This document shows positions 9,815-21,443 of a stretch of 64,000 nt of DNA, piece by piece; position 1 is the first letter of the stretch, and every line of letters starts with the position of its first letter. Below the pieces are notes generated by a model. It had not been told where the DNA came from. It saw nothing but the letters and a program-made list of their open reading frames with translations, and did not search any database. The DNA comes from Gordius sp. MW1 (taxonomy: Eukaryota > Nematomorpha > Gordioida > Gordea > Gordiidae): the NCBI GenBank assembly GCA_964036665.1, contig OZ038531.1, forward strand, positions 248,001 to 312,000. The letters are read 5' to 3'. The position numbers and the translations under genes were made by a program.

Positions 9815-10598
9815 CAGTGGTTTTTAACCTTTTTATACACGCGGCCCCCCCAAATATTTTATTTTTTTTTGCGCCCCCCCCCCCCCATTTTTTTCATAAT
9901 AATTTATATTTGTAATATATTGATTTTCTATTATTGTTTCATTTTATTATATAATAAACATAAAACACAACTTTATTATTTCATTATTTATTTAAATAAC
10001 ATAAAAACTTCATAATTAAACATAAAAAGCATTCATTTATAACAAAAAATATATGCATTCGGGAATATATAATGAGATTTCTGCTGCTGAACATCATCAA
10101 CCAATTTTTAATATTTGGTTCAATTGATTGTAATGCTATCCTCATGCAGGAATCTAGTCGCAATCGTCTGCGTTTTTTAGTTTTTATATCCACCATAGTT
10201 GAGAAGCCTTTTTCACACAAATATGTACTAGAGAAAGGCAGCAAATTTTGCATTGCTGCTGAATGTAATGGAGGATATAAAATTGCGGCAAACTTTTAGT
10301 TTTAAACAAAGATTTTAAATTACAATCATTTATTAATTTTAATAATGAAAAAAATATTTTCCATATAAATAATAAGTTTCACAGATTTTTTTAATACCAG
10401 CAGGGTGTGAATGGTTATAGCGAACGTCTCGTAAACAGAAGGCAACGAGTTCGAATCCCCCTGGTGAGTACTTTTTCTAAAGCTTTTCTGAATATTTTTA
10501 TTATATTCTAAAAAATTTGCATAATTTGGCGGCCCCCCCCCCCGCAAGCTTCTCACGGCCCCCTTAGGGGGCCGCGACTCCCAGGTTAAGAATCACTG
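9815..10598 (-). mobile_element. Non-autonomous hAT element with transposase C-terminal remnant
   Basis: Inverted ends CAGTGGTTTTTAACC and GGTTAAGAATCACTG are flanked by identical 8-bp duplications TCATAGAC (9807-9814 and 10599-10606). C-rich and G-rich runs lie just inside the ends. A minus-strand frame (9984-10253) reads FSSTYLCEKGFSTMVDIKTK followed by RRRLRL, a clear match to the hAT C-terminal dimerisation region. The rest of the transposase is missing. A tRNA-like segment lies inside. Confidence 0.88.
10396..10465 (+). pseudogene. tRNA-Thr(CGT)-like remnant inside the hAT element
   Basis: The 70-nt segment has a 5-bp acceptor pairing (ACCAG/CTGGT), an A-box-like TGGTTATAGCG, an anticodon-loop segment TCTCGTAAACAGA that would read CGT (threonine), and an exact B-box core GAGTTCGAATCC. 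The T-stem pairs poorly, so this is a tRNA pseudogene or the promoter head of a tRNA-derived SINE rather than a working tRNA. Confidence 0.5.
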
Positions 10599-10917
10599 TC
10601 ATAGACTAATAAAACCATAGACTGCCGAACAGCTGATAATTTTTCAGCAAATATAGCAAGCGCCATTTTGTTAGAAATTGTAACCAAACAATAGAATTCA
10701 GCAAAATTTATTGTTCTAATTTATTTATTTTTTCTTAATTTATAAATTAAGCTATTAGTCTTATTTATTTTCTTCAATATAATATCGAGTAGAAGTATAA
10801 ATATACCTGTTGTTGAGTTTTTCCTACAATATGGCAGCTATTTTGGTGTCTGAATTATTTTAAAAGTAACAATCAGCTGTTCGCCAGTCTATGGTTTTAT
10901 TAGTCTATGGTCAATGT

Positions 10918-11351
10918 ATAAGTGATAATCGGATAAATGGTAATGCTTTAGAATTGAGTAACTACGATTTTTAAACACGTATTATAAAATTTAGGCTATT
11001 TTCGCTCATAAATCAAGATCATTTATATATACAAAAATGGATAAGTGGTAAAATCTTATATATATTTTTTAAATATGTTTTTAGGTCGTTAAAAACAAAA
11101 ATCTATAAATTGCAATTAATTATAAGATCAAAAAATGCTAATAAAACCAAATTAGCCAAGGATTATGATATAGAATTTGTTACATTGGGCGTATATGTAA
11201 CAAAAAATAAAGGTTACATATAGATGCAGCAAATAATCTATCCCTCAATAAAAAAGACAAAAAAAAAATAATTTCAGTGATATATATTTAAAATATATTT
11301 TAACAAAAACATAAAGACAGTACAAGCTTTATTTAAAGGATTTGAAGAGAA
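10918..11351. other. No recognised feature
   Basis: AT-rich sequence without a convincing open frame, RNA or transposon end. Confidence 0.4.
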
Positions 11352-11359
11352 GCCCTAAG

Positions 11360-12793
11360 TAGTGATGCGGAAAAACCGAGAAAAATCTCGGTCTCGTCTC
11401 GACGAGAATTTGAAAAATGTAGTCGAGATCGAGACCAGAATTTTGATGTCAAAACTAGACGATACAAGATTTTTTCGGCTAGATCTCGACCTTTTATAGA
11501 TCGTTAGATTTTAGTAAATTATTGGGTATTTTAATTTACATGATTTACATTAAAGGTATTAAGTATAAATTAATATGTATGGAATATATTTAAAAATAAA
11601 AAAATTCCTAAGTGTAGTAAATATAAATTTTTGCAAAAAATTAAAATTTTTACCTTAATATGGTTGACCCTAAGGGTATGTGAATAATTTTATAATATAT
11701 TTCTCACATATAAGTATCCATAGCATTATTAAATATTACAAAATTTTAAAGCATATTTGTATTTCGTAGTTACTCATCCTGCATGATGCGGTAATTATAA
11801 ATTGGTGGTCAATTAGTTTGAAGGTGGCTCGAGATTTTGAGCAACCCTAACGATTTCAAAAGTACAATAGAGTTTAATGACACCGTAATAGATTAATATT
11901 AAATCATGAGTTTCTTAGAAGTTTTTATGCTTCAACTAAGTGCATCCAAATTTACTATAATTTCTATAATTGTGCAATATAAAATAAATATACCAACCTA
12001 TATTGTATTCAATAAATAACTATTTAATGGCAAAGGTAGTTAGAACTGTAAGGTAATTATTTGGAAGATAAATTTAATTATAATGAGTTTTGGCATACAT
12101 TTAAATACGTGCACTTTAATTTAAAACTTTATGTTCTTTTATCCTATAATAATGCTGCTTTTATTGTTATTTTTACAACGTTTGAATTTGTGCAACTAGT
12201 TATCAATTCTGTAAATAATAATATCATTAAAAGTCACTCGCACTTTGTGGTTTATATCGCTATAGTAAACATGCAATAAACACTATGGGCTATAATTGAT
12301 GATGGTAATATCAACTTTGAAGCTTTAGCAAAGGTTAATAAAGGGTCTCAAATTGCTCAATTATGCAACTAAGTCAACTAAGCGAACTTATAATTTTCTA
12401 GGCCTATTGATATAATTGTTGACAGACACGGTGAATTTGTTACAAATGTTATAATTTGCTAGAACGTCTGCACTTTTTATAGAAAATGTTATCTTTAACA
12501 ATTTATTCATATCTTTATTTTGTCAGTGAGATGTAGTGTTCCGCTAAATCTTTAAAAAGTTTGTGTATTAAAGTTTTTCAAAAATAAAAAGTTTGCTATT
12601 TGAATTTTTTAACACTTATTAAATATTTTTTAATAAAACAGGAGAATTTTTTGTTCCGTATATATTTTTTTTAAAAAAGACGAGACAAGACGAGACCGAG
12701 ATTTTTCTAGACCGAGACGAGATCGAAATTTTCATAATCGCTCCCGAGACGAGACGAGATTTTGTTTTCGAGACCGAGACGAGATCGAAAATA
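11360..12793 (+). mobile_element. hAT-like element, copy A
   Basis: The element starts TAGTGATGCGGAAAAACCGAG and has GAGACGAGAC-rich palindromic subterminal regions at both ends. The flanks are identical 8-mers GCCCTAAG (11352-11359 and 12794-12801). The interior is AT-rich, with a decayed frame near 12310-12470 that reads like FEALAKVNKGSQIAQLC. This matches the minus-strand frame of copy B (23400-23591). Copy B is inverted relative to this one. The element is non-autonomous or badly decayed. Confidence 0.88.
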
Positions 12794-12801
12794 GCCCTAA
12801 G

Positions 12802-13945
12802 AGATGTGCGATTATGGATTTACTTTTATCCACAACAAAATACTTTTCATAGCATTTTAATGAAGGTAAATTTTTGTAGATATCAATAGTCTTTAACTTA
12901 TAATAGACAGCTATCTATTTTACTTTATATTTAACATAAATGCTAAATTGTATATGAACTAATTTTTTAAATGAATTTATAATTAAATAAAACTCCCAAG
13001 CATTCCAGATAGTTAAATCATAAAATTCCATACTAATATTAACATCGATTATAATGCTTCAAAAAATGAAAGGATATTGCTGATTTTGCGACGGCATTTT
13101 AATGGAGAAATTATAACTACTAGAATTGAAAAAAAATAGGAAATGTAACGTTTTTATATATAATTTTTTCAGAATTCTTTGTTAAATAAATATAAATTTT
13201 TAATATATGTATCAATCATGGAATACAAAAAGTAATGTGTGACAAAATAAATGATTAACTGTAACTTAGTTTGTAAATCAGTATTAAATTTAATAAAATT
13301 GATCTTTAAATAAAATCGCAGTTTAAAAACTGCTTTCTAACCTTTGTAAAACATAACCATTATTTTAATATAGCACAACACGCCCTATAAAGAACGTTTC
13401 ACCTTTGTAAAATTTTTTCAGTTTTTAAATTACTTTTCAATGTCTCTAAATACACTAGCTCTATGCCATTTACAATCCCCCAAATTAAATATAAAGCCAT
13501 ATAATTCCCATTATTTTTGTAATAAATAGCTAGAATACAAATTAATTATTTGCGGCCAAAATAAGAATACTCTTCCTTTAGATATATTCTTAATTTAAAA
13601 AATTTAAAACCTTTATTTTCTCATGTTTAGATATATTTCATAGTCAATATGATATAATTAAATAAAAATATTTAATGCTTTGAAGTTTTTTATATAACAT
13701 TCACAATAATTAAAAGAAACTAATTAGTGCTTTAAAGTTTCCCTACAAAAATGTTTTACCTGAGCAGATGCTAGGCTAAATGCTTAATGTTTTAATTACG
13801 TGCAATACTTCTTGGATTTTAATTATTTATGTACTGATAAAAATGAAGATATGGGAGCTAAATGTTTTTCTCCTCCTTGGTTAATTATAATTTTTGCCAA
13901 CTTATACTTAATAAAATTTGTCTTCCTCATTTGCTAACTATATTT
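12802..13945. other. AT-rich intergenic stretch, nothing recognised
   Basis: No ORF, RNA gene or repeat structure that I can support. Confidence 0.4.
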
Positions 13946-13946
13946 A

Positions 13947-15222
13947 ATGAGAAAAGTAACACTACCTACGACGTGTGCAAAAAGTGGAGGGTTGGCGTCA
14001 GGTCGGAAACCGGCTTTAAAAACCAACTCCAAAATTATGATAGTTTCAAGCAAGATTTTACAAGAAAAGGCTAGGGCGTCCTCCACAAACGACGCTCACT
14101 GCATACCCCGCCCGTGCAATGTGAAAAATACACTAGGCTCACTGCCCAACTCACAACGAAGGCGGTTAAGGAAATTAGTTGTTGAAAGAATGCGAATAAC
14201 GTGTTGGAATGTGGGAACGTTGACGGGGAAGAGCATCGAGGTTGCACAAATGCTAAAAAGAAGAAAGGTACACATCGCCTGCCTACAAGAGACGAAGTGG
14301 AACGGAACGAGAGCTCGGGAATTAGGAGAAGGATACAAGCTTTTCTACAGTGGGTCACCAAATCGTAGAAACGGGGTCGGTATCGTTCTTAGCGAATCGT
14401 TCAAGGACAAGGTGGTGGAAGTCAAGCGTTGTTCCGACAGGCTAATGTGGGTGAAGATTGCATATCAAGGGGGCCTTCTAACCGTTATGTGCGCATATGC
14501 TCCCCAAATTGGGTGTATGGAATCAGAGAAAGACATATTCTTCGATTCATTGGAAAAAGAAATACAAGGAATCCGACCCGAAGAAAAGCTAATTATTGGG
14601 GCCGATTTCAACGCTCACGTAGGGAAAGATCGTTTCGGGTATGAACGCAATCATGGAGGCTATGGGCATGGTCTGAAGAACAAAGAAGGGGAAAAACTTC
14701 TCCAATTATCCCAAGCATATGACATGGCGATCGTTAACACCTATTTTCAAAAACGAGAAGATCATATTGTGACCTATAGAAGTGGGAAGCATTTTAGTTC
14801 AAATTGACTATTTGCTTATACGGCGAAAGGACTTATGGAGAGTCAATGCCCGGATCCAAAAAGGATGGCTTAAATGGCGAAGTATATCCGGTGTAATGTG
14901 CGACAAGAAAATGCCAATATGGTTGAAGAGCAAAGCTTACAAATCCATCGTAAGACCGGTGTCACTATATGGAAATGAAACATGGGCACTAAACTCCACG
15001 GAAGGCAAGCTATTACAAGCCACAGAGATGAGAATGATACGGTGGAGCTTGGGGTATACTAAGCTCGACCATATGACGAATGACTTTCTCATGACAAAAA
15101 TGGGTATTCAACCTATGGCGGACATGATTAACGAAAATCGGCTAAGGTGGTATGGGCATATACTAAGAAGGGACACGGATGACGTAAATCGAAAAGCAGA
15201 GTGGTAATAATAATAATAAGCG
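13947..15222 (+). pseudogene. RTE-type LINE, copy 1, internally deleted
   Basis: The first frame (13947-14807) is an apurinic-like endonuclease of the RTE/BovB kind: MRITCWNVGTLTG, CLQETKWNG, the GVGIVL block, APQIGC and GADFNAHVG. After ..VTYRSGKHFS the frame shifts and jumps into the C-terminal end of the RT ORF (about 14805-15207: IDYLLIRRKDLW, then ARIQKGWLKW, LYGNETWALN, RLRWYGHILRR). The thumb and connector end is therefore joined directly to the endonuclease, and the RT core is deleted. The copy ends in a (TAA)n tail at 15206-15220, typical of RTE. It is closely related to the copies at 21444, 36255 and 39830-44575. Confidence 0.9.
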
Positions 15223-16160
15223 CAGTGGTAACAATAAACTAACATATAGCGAAATCATCGTGATTCTAAAATCTATTAATAAACGCGTGGAGGATAATTT
15301 TATGGGTAAGGTAATAAAACTACTAACATTTGAATTTGGCTTAATGCACGCGTGGCCTTGAACAGCCAAACGCGATTCATAAAATCCAGGGTAATTTTAA
15401 TTGCCACGGTAATAAAAATAAAATTTATTATTTGGCTTAATGCCACAGTCAACTCATCCCAGTTCCATGGTGACATTCATGAGAAAGAGTTAAGTTATGT
15501 AGCCATTTATTGTTCACCTAAACTTGGTCTAATTTTAAATAATAGGTCATCAGTATGATACCTATTTTTACTATTCGCTGAAATACTGGAAATCTTATAA
15601 ATAGGGATCTAATGGGCAAATTTCGGGCCAGCTTGGCTGGGCGGACAACGGGTCCAGACGAATATTATAAATATAAAATTAAACCAAGCCGAATTAGAGC
15701 AGATTTTAAACAAATCATACGACGTCAGCATCATAGCCCCTAGCATCCTTAAATTTACATATTATACACAAAGTTTAAATTTAATGTACCAATTCCATAA
15801 ATTGTTTAGGTCAATAACTATTTTATATATTTGAAGGCAAGGATGTCTTATTTATTTCCAACTCTTTATTATCCATATTAAAAATATAGCCAGTTACAAT
15901 TCAATTTAACTTAAAGAATTATCCTATTTTTATATATAAAAGTGCATTATAAATTTTCAAAAAATTTACATTCCCTTCTTATTATTTAAGTTCAATTATA
16001 TCACTTAGGCGCAAAATGTGGAAAGCTGGAAATACGGAAAACTAATCAAATCCATATATTATATTATGAATATGTATTTATATCTATAATTGTTCACATA
16101 TATTGTCTTTATATAATTGTAAATGTATATATGTAGTGCATATATACTTTTTAATACATA
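15223..16160. other. Intergenic; possible short LINE-like coding relic
   Basis: Mostly AT-rich. A short plus-strand frame near 15446-15540 (ELSYVAIYCSPKLG) resembles the endonuclease motif of other LINEs but is too short to assign. A GC-richer patch near 15625-15660 has repeated GGGC/GGCTGG motifs. Confidence 0.3.
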
Positions 16161-16164
16161 GATG

Positions 16165-16222
16165 GGTTTAAATATATGTAATAACGATATACACAAGGAA
16201 CGCCTAACAATATATTACATAT
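16165..16222 (-). mobile_element. Solo LTR fragment of the gypsy family at the window start
   Basis: On the minus strand this reads TGTAATATATTGTTAGGCGT and continues TTCCTTGTGTATAT. It matches the LTR start at 1713 with one or two changes over about 45 nt. No internal sequence flanks it, so it is a solo LTR or fragment. Confidence 0.75.
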
Positions 16223-16539
16223 TATAATGTATGTAATATACAGCACGTATTTATATATATAATATATTATATATATTGTATATATTTATTTATGTAATTA
16301 ACTCTTTTTAATTTGATATTTTGGATCATATATTTAGGGTTAGGGTTATTTTCGTTATTATCGGCTTTCTACATTATGCGTCAGATTCCAATTATATATT
16401 TATTGATTACTAATATTACTCATTTCTAGAATTGTAGACTAGGCCTAACATAGTCTAACTCAGCTAGTAAAATATAACATATAACAAATTAAAGGAACTA
16501 ACACAAAGAATGTCATATTCTATAAATAATCAAACACTT

Positions 16540-16900
16540 TTTATTGAAATAATACGTTCCGATTGTGGTTTTAATAATTCTTATTAGTATGTCATTATTT
16601 CTTTGGATAATTCATTACCTAATGTTGGTAATTACAATTATCGGAGAGAGATAAAAGTTAGAATTATATATAAAATCTATTATGGCAAATCAGAAGATCA
16701 TTGGATAATCTTAAAAGGTTTCCCAGATATGGAAAAATTAATGAGCTTCCTCACTAAGTAAAAAATTGATAAAAAAAAGTTTATTGTGAAAAAGTTAATT
16801 GATTAGAACTCTCGAAATTTAAAATAATTAAACCTTGACTTAATGAATAACATATATAAATACTTTGTAATTTAAAGTGTTTATCAACCATTTTAGGTTT
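16540..16900 (+). repeat. Dispersed repeat family R, copy 3 (5' part)
   Basis: This part shares the block TTCATTACCTAATGTTGGTAA.. and ..TTTCCCAGATATGGAAAAATT with 39000-39160 and 50990-51150. The copy is cut at 16900 by the large inverted-repeat element and resumes at 19915 with GGTTGAAGACGAAGAATC, matching 51320 (GTTGAAGACGAAGAGC). The nature of R is unknown. Confidence 0.7.
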
Positions 16901-17794
16901 AGTGGTGGGAAAAACCTTAGGTGGGGCGGACCTTAGGTTCGTTAAGGTCAGGTTTTAGGTAAGGTTATTTTAAAACCTCCTTTTAGGTTTAGCCTGGGTT
17001 TTGCATCCACCTAAGGGTTCCCCGAAATCCCAAACTAAAATTTTGGGCTAGATTCAAACTCTAGCCCAAAATCTTAGGTCGGAACGAAATGCAAAACCCT
17101 GACTTAAGGTTGGGTCAGGTCACCTTAAGGTTTCCATACATAAGGTATAATTTTTATATCCTAATATTTTGATTGAAGTACAGTCACTAAGCAATTTTTT
17201 CATTAAATTATTAATAATCATTTGTTTAGATTTAAAAACGAAATTAAAAAAAATAAAGTATCCTAATATCAATATATAAAATAATAATATCAAATCAATA
17301 CTCGACTATATTGTAATAATAAATGTAAATGTATTAATTAGGTTATCGCCATCTTTAAACGATTTTAATTTAGATGAACACATTATATCCCTGAGCCTGA
17401 CGCATTGCCCTTTATATTATTATGATAAGTTACTGTGTGTGGTGTGTGTAGTAGTAGCACAGCACCATATAACCCCCCCCCCCTTCTCTTTCCCTTCTCA
17501 CACACACAACCCAGCTTATAATGAGAGCATGGGGATACCCTTGCTCCAAAATATTCACACCCAAAGAGAAAGGCTAAATATAGTCGCCTTGCTCCAACCC
17601 TGTTTTACCCCGGGCTATCCCTGTTCCAAACCCCGTTCCACCCCGCTCCAACCCCACATCACCTAATTATTATTTTGTATGGGAGGCGATGCGCTACTAT
17701 GCTATGACGTAGTGTTGTAAAAAGGCTGGCCGGTTTTTCCCAGCGTGTTGCCAAGCTTGGTAATTGGTGTATAAATTACGCCTAACCCTTTCAG

Positions 17795-18010
17795 TGTTAG
17801 GTGAATTTTTTTTGGTTCGCCCTTGGCGTTTGGCGCTTTTGTAAAAAACACCCAAAGGGTGTTGGGTGAATTATTTTGGTCGACCTTTGGCGTTTGGCGT
17901 TTTTGTTATAAAACACCCAAAGGGTGTTGGGTGAATTTATTGGTCGACCTTTGGCGTTTGGCGTTTTTACAAAAAGAACACTCTTAGCGTTTAGGTGAAT
18001 TATTTTGGTA
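17795..18010 (+). repeat. Minisatellite, about 70-bp unit, 3 copies
   Basis: Units share ACCTTTGGCGTTTGGCGTTTT, ACACCCAAAGGGTGTTGGGTG and AATT-TTGGTCG. The ACACCCAAAGGGTGT segment is itself a perfect palindrome. Confidence 0.8.
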
Positions 18011-18079
18011 ACTTTTTGGTTTGGTTTTGGTCGTTTTGGGTTTTATCATTTTTAATTTAAAAAAATAAAATAAATTAAG

Positions 18080-18345
18080 AACTTTGACCCCCTCCCTTTT
18101 TTGTCCCGTTGGTTTTGCCCCCCTCATTTTTTACCCTCTTTCTCACCAGAGGTAGGGGGGTGTTTTGCCCCCCCCCCTTAATTTTTACCCTCTTTCTCGC
18201 CAGAGGGGAGGGAAGGGGGTATTTTGCCCCCCCCCTTATTGTTTACCCTCTTTCACACCAAAGGGGAGGGAAGGGGGAGGGTATTTTGCCCCCCCCCCCT
18301 TATTTTTTACCCTCTTTCTAACCAGAGGGGAGGGGGGGGAGGGTG
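18080..18345 (+). repeat. Minisatellite, about 60-bp unit, 4 copies
   Basis: Each unit has TTTTGCCCCCC, a short AT piece, TACCCTCTTTCTCACCAGAGG, then a run of G. The open frames across it are by-products of the repeat. Confidence 0.85.
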
Positions 18346-18464
18346 CCCCAGATCTTCTCGCGCAACTAACCGACGACGACAACGATATCGCGCAACCGCC
18401 ACCGCTCCCGCCGAGGAGTACCCTAAACCACCAGCAAACGTGAACACGCGAATCAACCCGAACG

Positions 18465-19318
18465 ATGAATCTCTCGACGGAGACGCAGGTCGTGGATGCT
18501 CACAAGGCCATCTTCAAGTGGGGCAAGCCCGGATCAAATAACAAACCTACAAGGCCGTTAGATATAAAAACGAGCAAGCTCAAACCGCACCCGTTTATGT
18601 TCCCCTTTACGTTAAAGGTGGCATTCGAAGGCTTCAAGCCACCCCTAGACCTTCCGAAAATACAAAGGAACGGCGGCCTGTTCAGGCCCGAGAGGCCTAA
18701 TGGCATCTCGAAGGGAAGTCCCAGCTATTTCACGGCTATGAAGAAAGCAGGTGTTATCTCCGAGACTCAATCGCTCGTCATTACATCTGCAACCTTCTTC
18801 ATAGCCAAGCGTAACGGGGATGCGAGGGTGATCACCGACTTATCAGAGGCTTCAAGGAACTTCAAGCATCTGCCTGTCAGGCTAGCTACGATTCCCTTGA
18901 CTGCCAGGAAACTGTCCAAAGCCAATTTTGCCGCAAAAGTAGACCTGAAAGCAGCGTTTTTCAGCATCCCCCTACACAAAAACCAAAAAGTATTGCGGCT
19001 TAAAATGGAAAAACAAACTCTACCACTCATGGGAGCGTCGTTCTCGCCATACGTACTCCAAACCATCGTGGCCGACATTGTTAAAAACGCGGACAGAAGT
19101 GCAACTACAACGTGTACCTCGAAGACATACTGATCTTCGCCAAACAAGAGGACGATGTCATGGAAGACTTGGGCAACATAGCAACCATGGCATCGGATTG
19201 GGGCCTAACTATTAACGTCACAAAGTCATCGCTCTTGCCCGAGACGAAAATCGAATACTTGGGTCTGATCTCGAAACACATACGATCAAGTGCTCCAAAG
19301 AAACGCAACAAAGGCTGA
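18465..19318 (+). pseudogene. Reverse transcriptase fragment, frameshifted
   Basis: The first frame (18465-19133) shows RT fingers and palm: FIAKRNGDARVITDLS, FAAKVDLKAAFFSIPLHK, then LPLMGASFSPYVLQ. The sequence continues in another frame (19112-19318) with YLEDILIFAK and WGLTINVTKSSLLPETKIEYLG. The usual YxDD active-site box is YLED here, so the first aspartate is replaced by glutamate. The flow of motifs is that of retroid elements. I cannot decide between DIRS/Ngaro, Ty3-like and pararetrovirus-like origins. No protease, RNase H or integrase is visible. GC is well above that of the flanks. Confidence 0.75.
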
Positions 19319-19914
19319 CATACGCAGCAGATATCTTATTCCTCTTCTTGTCCGCTACAACGCCACCTAATGACTACCACTTGGTGTACCTAATAGTCTA
19401 TGTGTGTTCATCTAAATTAAAACCGTTTAAAGATGGCGATAACCAAAATAATACCTTTACATTTATTGTTACAATATAGTCGAGTATTGATTTGATATTA
19501 TTATTTTATATATTGATATTAGGCTACTAAAATTTTTTAATTTCTTTTTTAAATCTAAACAAATGATAATTAAAATTTAATGAAAAAAACTGCTGAGTGA
19601 CTGTACTTCAGTCAAAATATTAGGATATAAAAACTATACCATATGTATGGAAACCCCAAGGTGACCTGACCCAACCTTAAGTCAGGGTTTTGCATTTCGT
19701 TCCGACCTAAGGTTTTGCGCTAGAGTTTGAATCTAGCCCAAAATTTTAGTTTGGGATTGTGGGCAACCCTTAAATGGATGGAAAACTCAGGCTAAACCTA
19801 AAAGGTTGTAGGTAGGTTGTTTTAAAACCTCAATCTAAAACCTCGAGGTTTTAAAACAACCTAACCTAAAACCTCAGGCTTGGGTTTATAAAACCCCGAG
19901 TTTTCCCATCATTA

Positions 19915-20492
19915 TTGGGTTTATGCGAGGTTGAAGACGAAGAATCGACTTGAGTTTATGTAACATATTTTCAATGTAAATATTTTTTATTAAATTTGTG
20001 TTTTAAAAATTGATACAAGATGAAATAAATTAAATTATACATAGTATGAGATGTTTTTAACGAAAAGCCATATAAAGTAATTTAATAATTGTATTTAAAA
20101 ATAACGCCTTTATGAAATATTCCTAGAATAGGAAAAAATTTTCCGGGACATATAATTTTTAAATTTTCCGTAATTATCCTTTTAGTTTATATTATAAGCA
20201 ATTTCCTTTATTAACTTAAAAATACATATTTTGTGAAGATGAATGAAATAATTATCAAAAGTTAAATATTATATATATTTGGAAAACATTCCGATATTGC
20301 TAATTATATTGACAAATAGAAAAGCCAATATTTTGTCTCACAAAAAATATATTTATCACGGATTGACTTGTTATCGCAATGGGGCATAAAATTATAATAT
20401 TGTTAAATTACAATTTTAAAATTTTTAGTGCTTCGGCTGAAGAGAGAGGATCTTTGTTTTGATTAGATGGGGCAGCCTATTTTAGACAGTAT
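19915..20492 (+). repeat. Rest of R copy 3, then unassigned AT-rich DNA
   Basis: The first 150 bp or so continue repeat R (GGTTGAAGACGAAGAATC and the AT-rich part after it). From about 20100 to 20484 I see nothing recognisable. Confidence 0.5.
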
Positions 20493-20680
20493 CATGGGCG
20501 TAGCCAGGATATGGATTAGGGGGGGGGGGCAAAACGTTTAAAAGATTAATTAGGAAGGGGAAAAACATAAAAAAATTTAATTTTTAAGAAATTTTTGCAA
20601 AATAAAAATTTTTCGTCATCAGGGAGGGGGGCGGCCGCCCCCCCCCCCCTCCATGCCCCTCTTCCTTGGCTACGCTCATG
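20493..20680. mobile_element. 188-bp MITE, CATGGGCGTAGCC ends, 8-bp target duplication
   Basis: Ends CATGGGCGTAGCCAGG and CTTGGCTACGCTCATG are inverted. The flanks are identical 8-mers GACAGTAT (20485-20492 and 20681-20688). The inside is GGGGGGGGGGG plus an AT-rich core plus CCCCCCCCCCC. Same family as 6868-7742, 27050-27175 and the relics near 54613-54905. Confidence 0.88.
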
Positions 20681-20688
20681 GACAGTAT

Positions 20689-21440
20689 TAAATATATCAG
20701 TTTGGAAGATTATGCCATTATTATAGCGTGATATTATGTTTTTTACAAAACGCTTTTATTAGCTAACCATGGTACATATAATATATACTAAACGATTATA
20801 AAATTCTTTAAATCAAAAACTATTCATCGGAAGTTTTAAAATCAACAAGGGCCATGTGTCAGATAAAGATTTATACAACGAAGATTAATTCTTCAAATAT
20901 CAACGAAGTGGCATGCAGTATAAAAGCGCAAAAAACGCCGGAGTAAGTTCACGAAAAAAGTAGGAACAAAAATCGAACGAGATATTTACAAAACGATTCT
21001 CCCTGAATTATAAAAAAATGTTAATCATAATTATACACGAGAAAATAATATTCCGCGCTTGGTGCTAGCAAGCGGCGTTTCACAACCCTACCAAATATAT
21101 GCGAGATAGAGAAAGTGGGAGGGGGGGGGGGGCGGGAGTGGGTAATTATGGTGCAGTGCCGTGAACCCACGACAGATAAGTATCAACTTCACGGCACCTA
21201 AATGTATGAAAAACTTTGATAATATTTATCATTTGTCGAGGTGTACAATTTTAGCCATTCTTCCTTTCGGATAGTCGCGTATTTAAGGATCTTTAAGTTG
21301 ACTATGATTTTTCTCATGCAGATTCTTTGCAATCCTTCCTATTTTGTCCTATATGCAGATGATCAATTTGATGAAAATGTTATCCACTTGTATATGTCAC
21401 AAATCACGATATTAACGCTATTAGAATTTAATGTTAAATA
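20689..21440. other. Intergenic; one hairpin
   Basis: AT-rich. A G(13) run lies near 21120, and a short hairpin GTGCCGTGAA..TTCACGGCAC is at about 21155-21201. No gene is seen. Confidence 0.4.
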
Positions 21441-21443
21441 TCG

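Larger units (their letters stand above)
9808..10909. mobile_element. 310-bp palindromic MITE (P/hAT-like), split by a hAT insertion
   Basis: Termini CATAGACTAATAAAACCATAG (left) and the inverted copy at 10885-10909 extend to a repeat of about 38 bp that includes CGAACAGCTGA. The flanking 8-mers GTCAATGT (9800-9807 and 10910-10917) are identical. The first 7 bases are separated from the remainder (10607-10909) by the hAT element and its duplicated site. An 8-bp duplication and CA-start termini fit P-type or hAT-type elements. It sits about 90 bp upstream of the eIF3g start codon. Confidence 0.85.
16901..19914. mobile_element. 3-kb inverted-repeat element (hAT-like ends) carrying RT pieces
   Basis: The left arm 16901-17380 and right arm 19403-19914 are inverted copies of about 480-510 bp. 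Shared blocks include GATGGCGATAACC, CGAGTATTGATTTGATATTA and GGTCGGAACGAAATGCAAAACC. The ends read AGTGGTGGGAAAA on the left and TAATGATGGGAAAA inverted on the right. Flanks TTAGGTTT and TTGGGTTT match at 7 of 8, a probable aged 8-bp hAT-type duplication inside an R copy. Between the arms lie two minisatellites and reverse transcriptase frames. A DIRS-type origin (inverted termini plus RT) is an alternative. A terminal remnant of the same family is at 60608-60720. Confidence 0.75.

Noticed and set aside
10396..10465. Functional tRNA-Thr gene
   Set aside because: The T-stem does not pair and the segment lies within a transposon.
14071..14361. Minus-strand frames opposite the RTE endonuclease (also 21421-21872)
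   Set aside because: They are shadows of the real endonuclease frame, which has clear motifs on the plus strand.
18109..18541. Proline-rich proteins in three frames
   Set aside because: They are the 60-bp minisatellite read in different frames.
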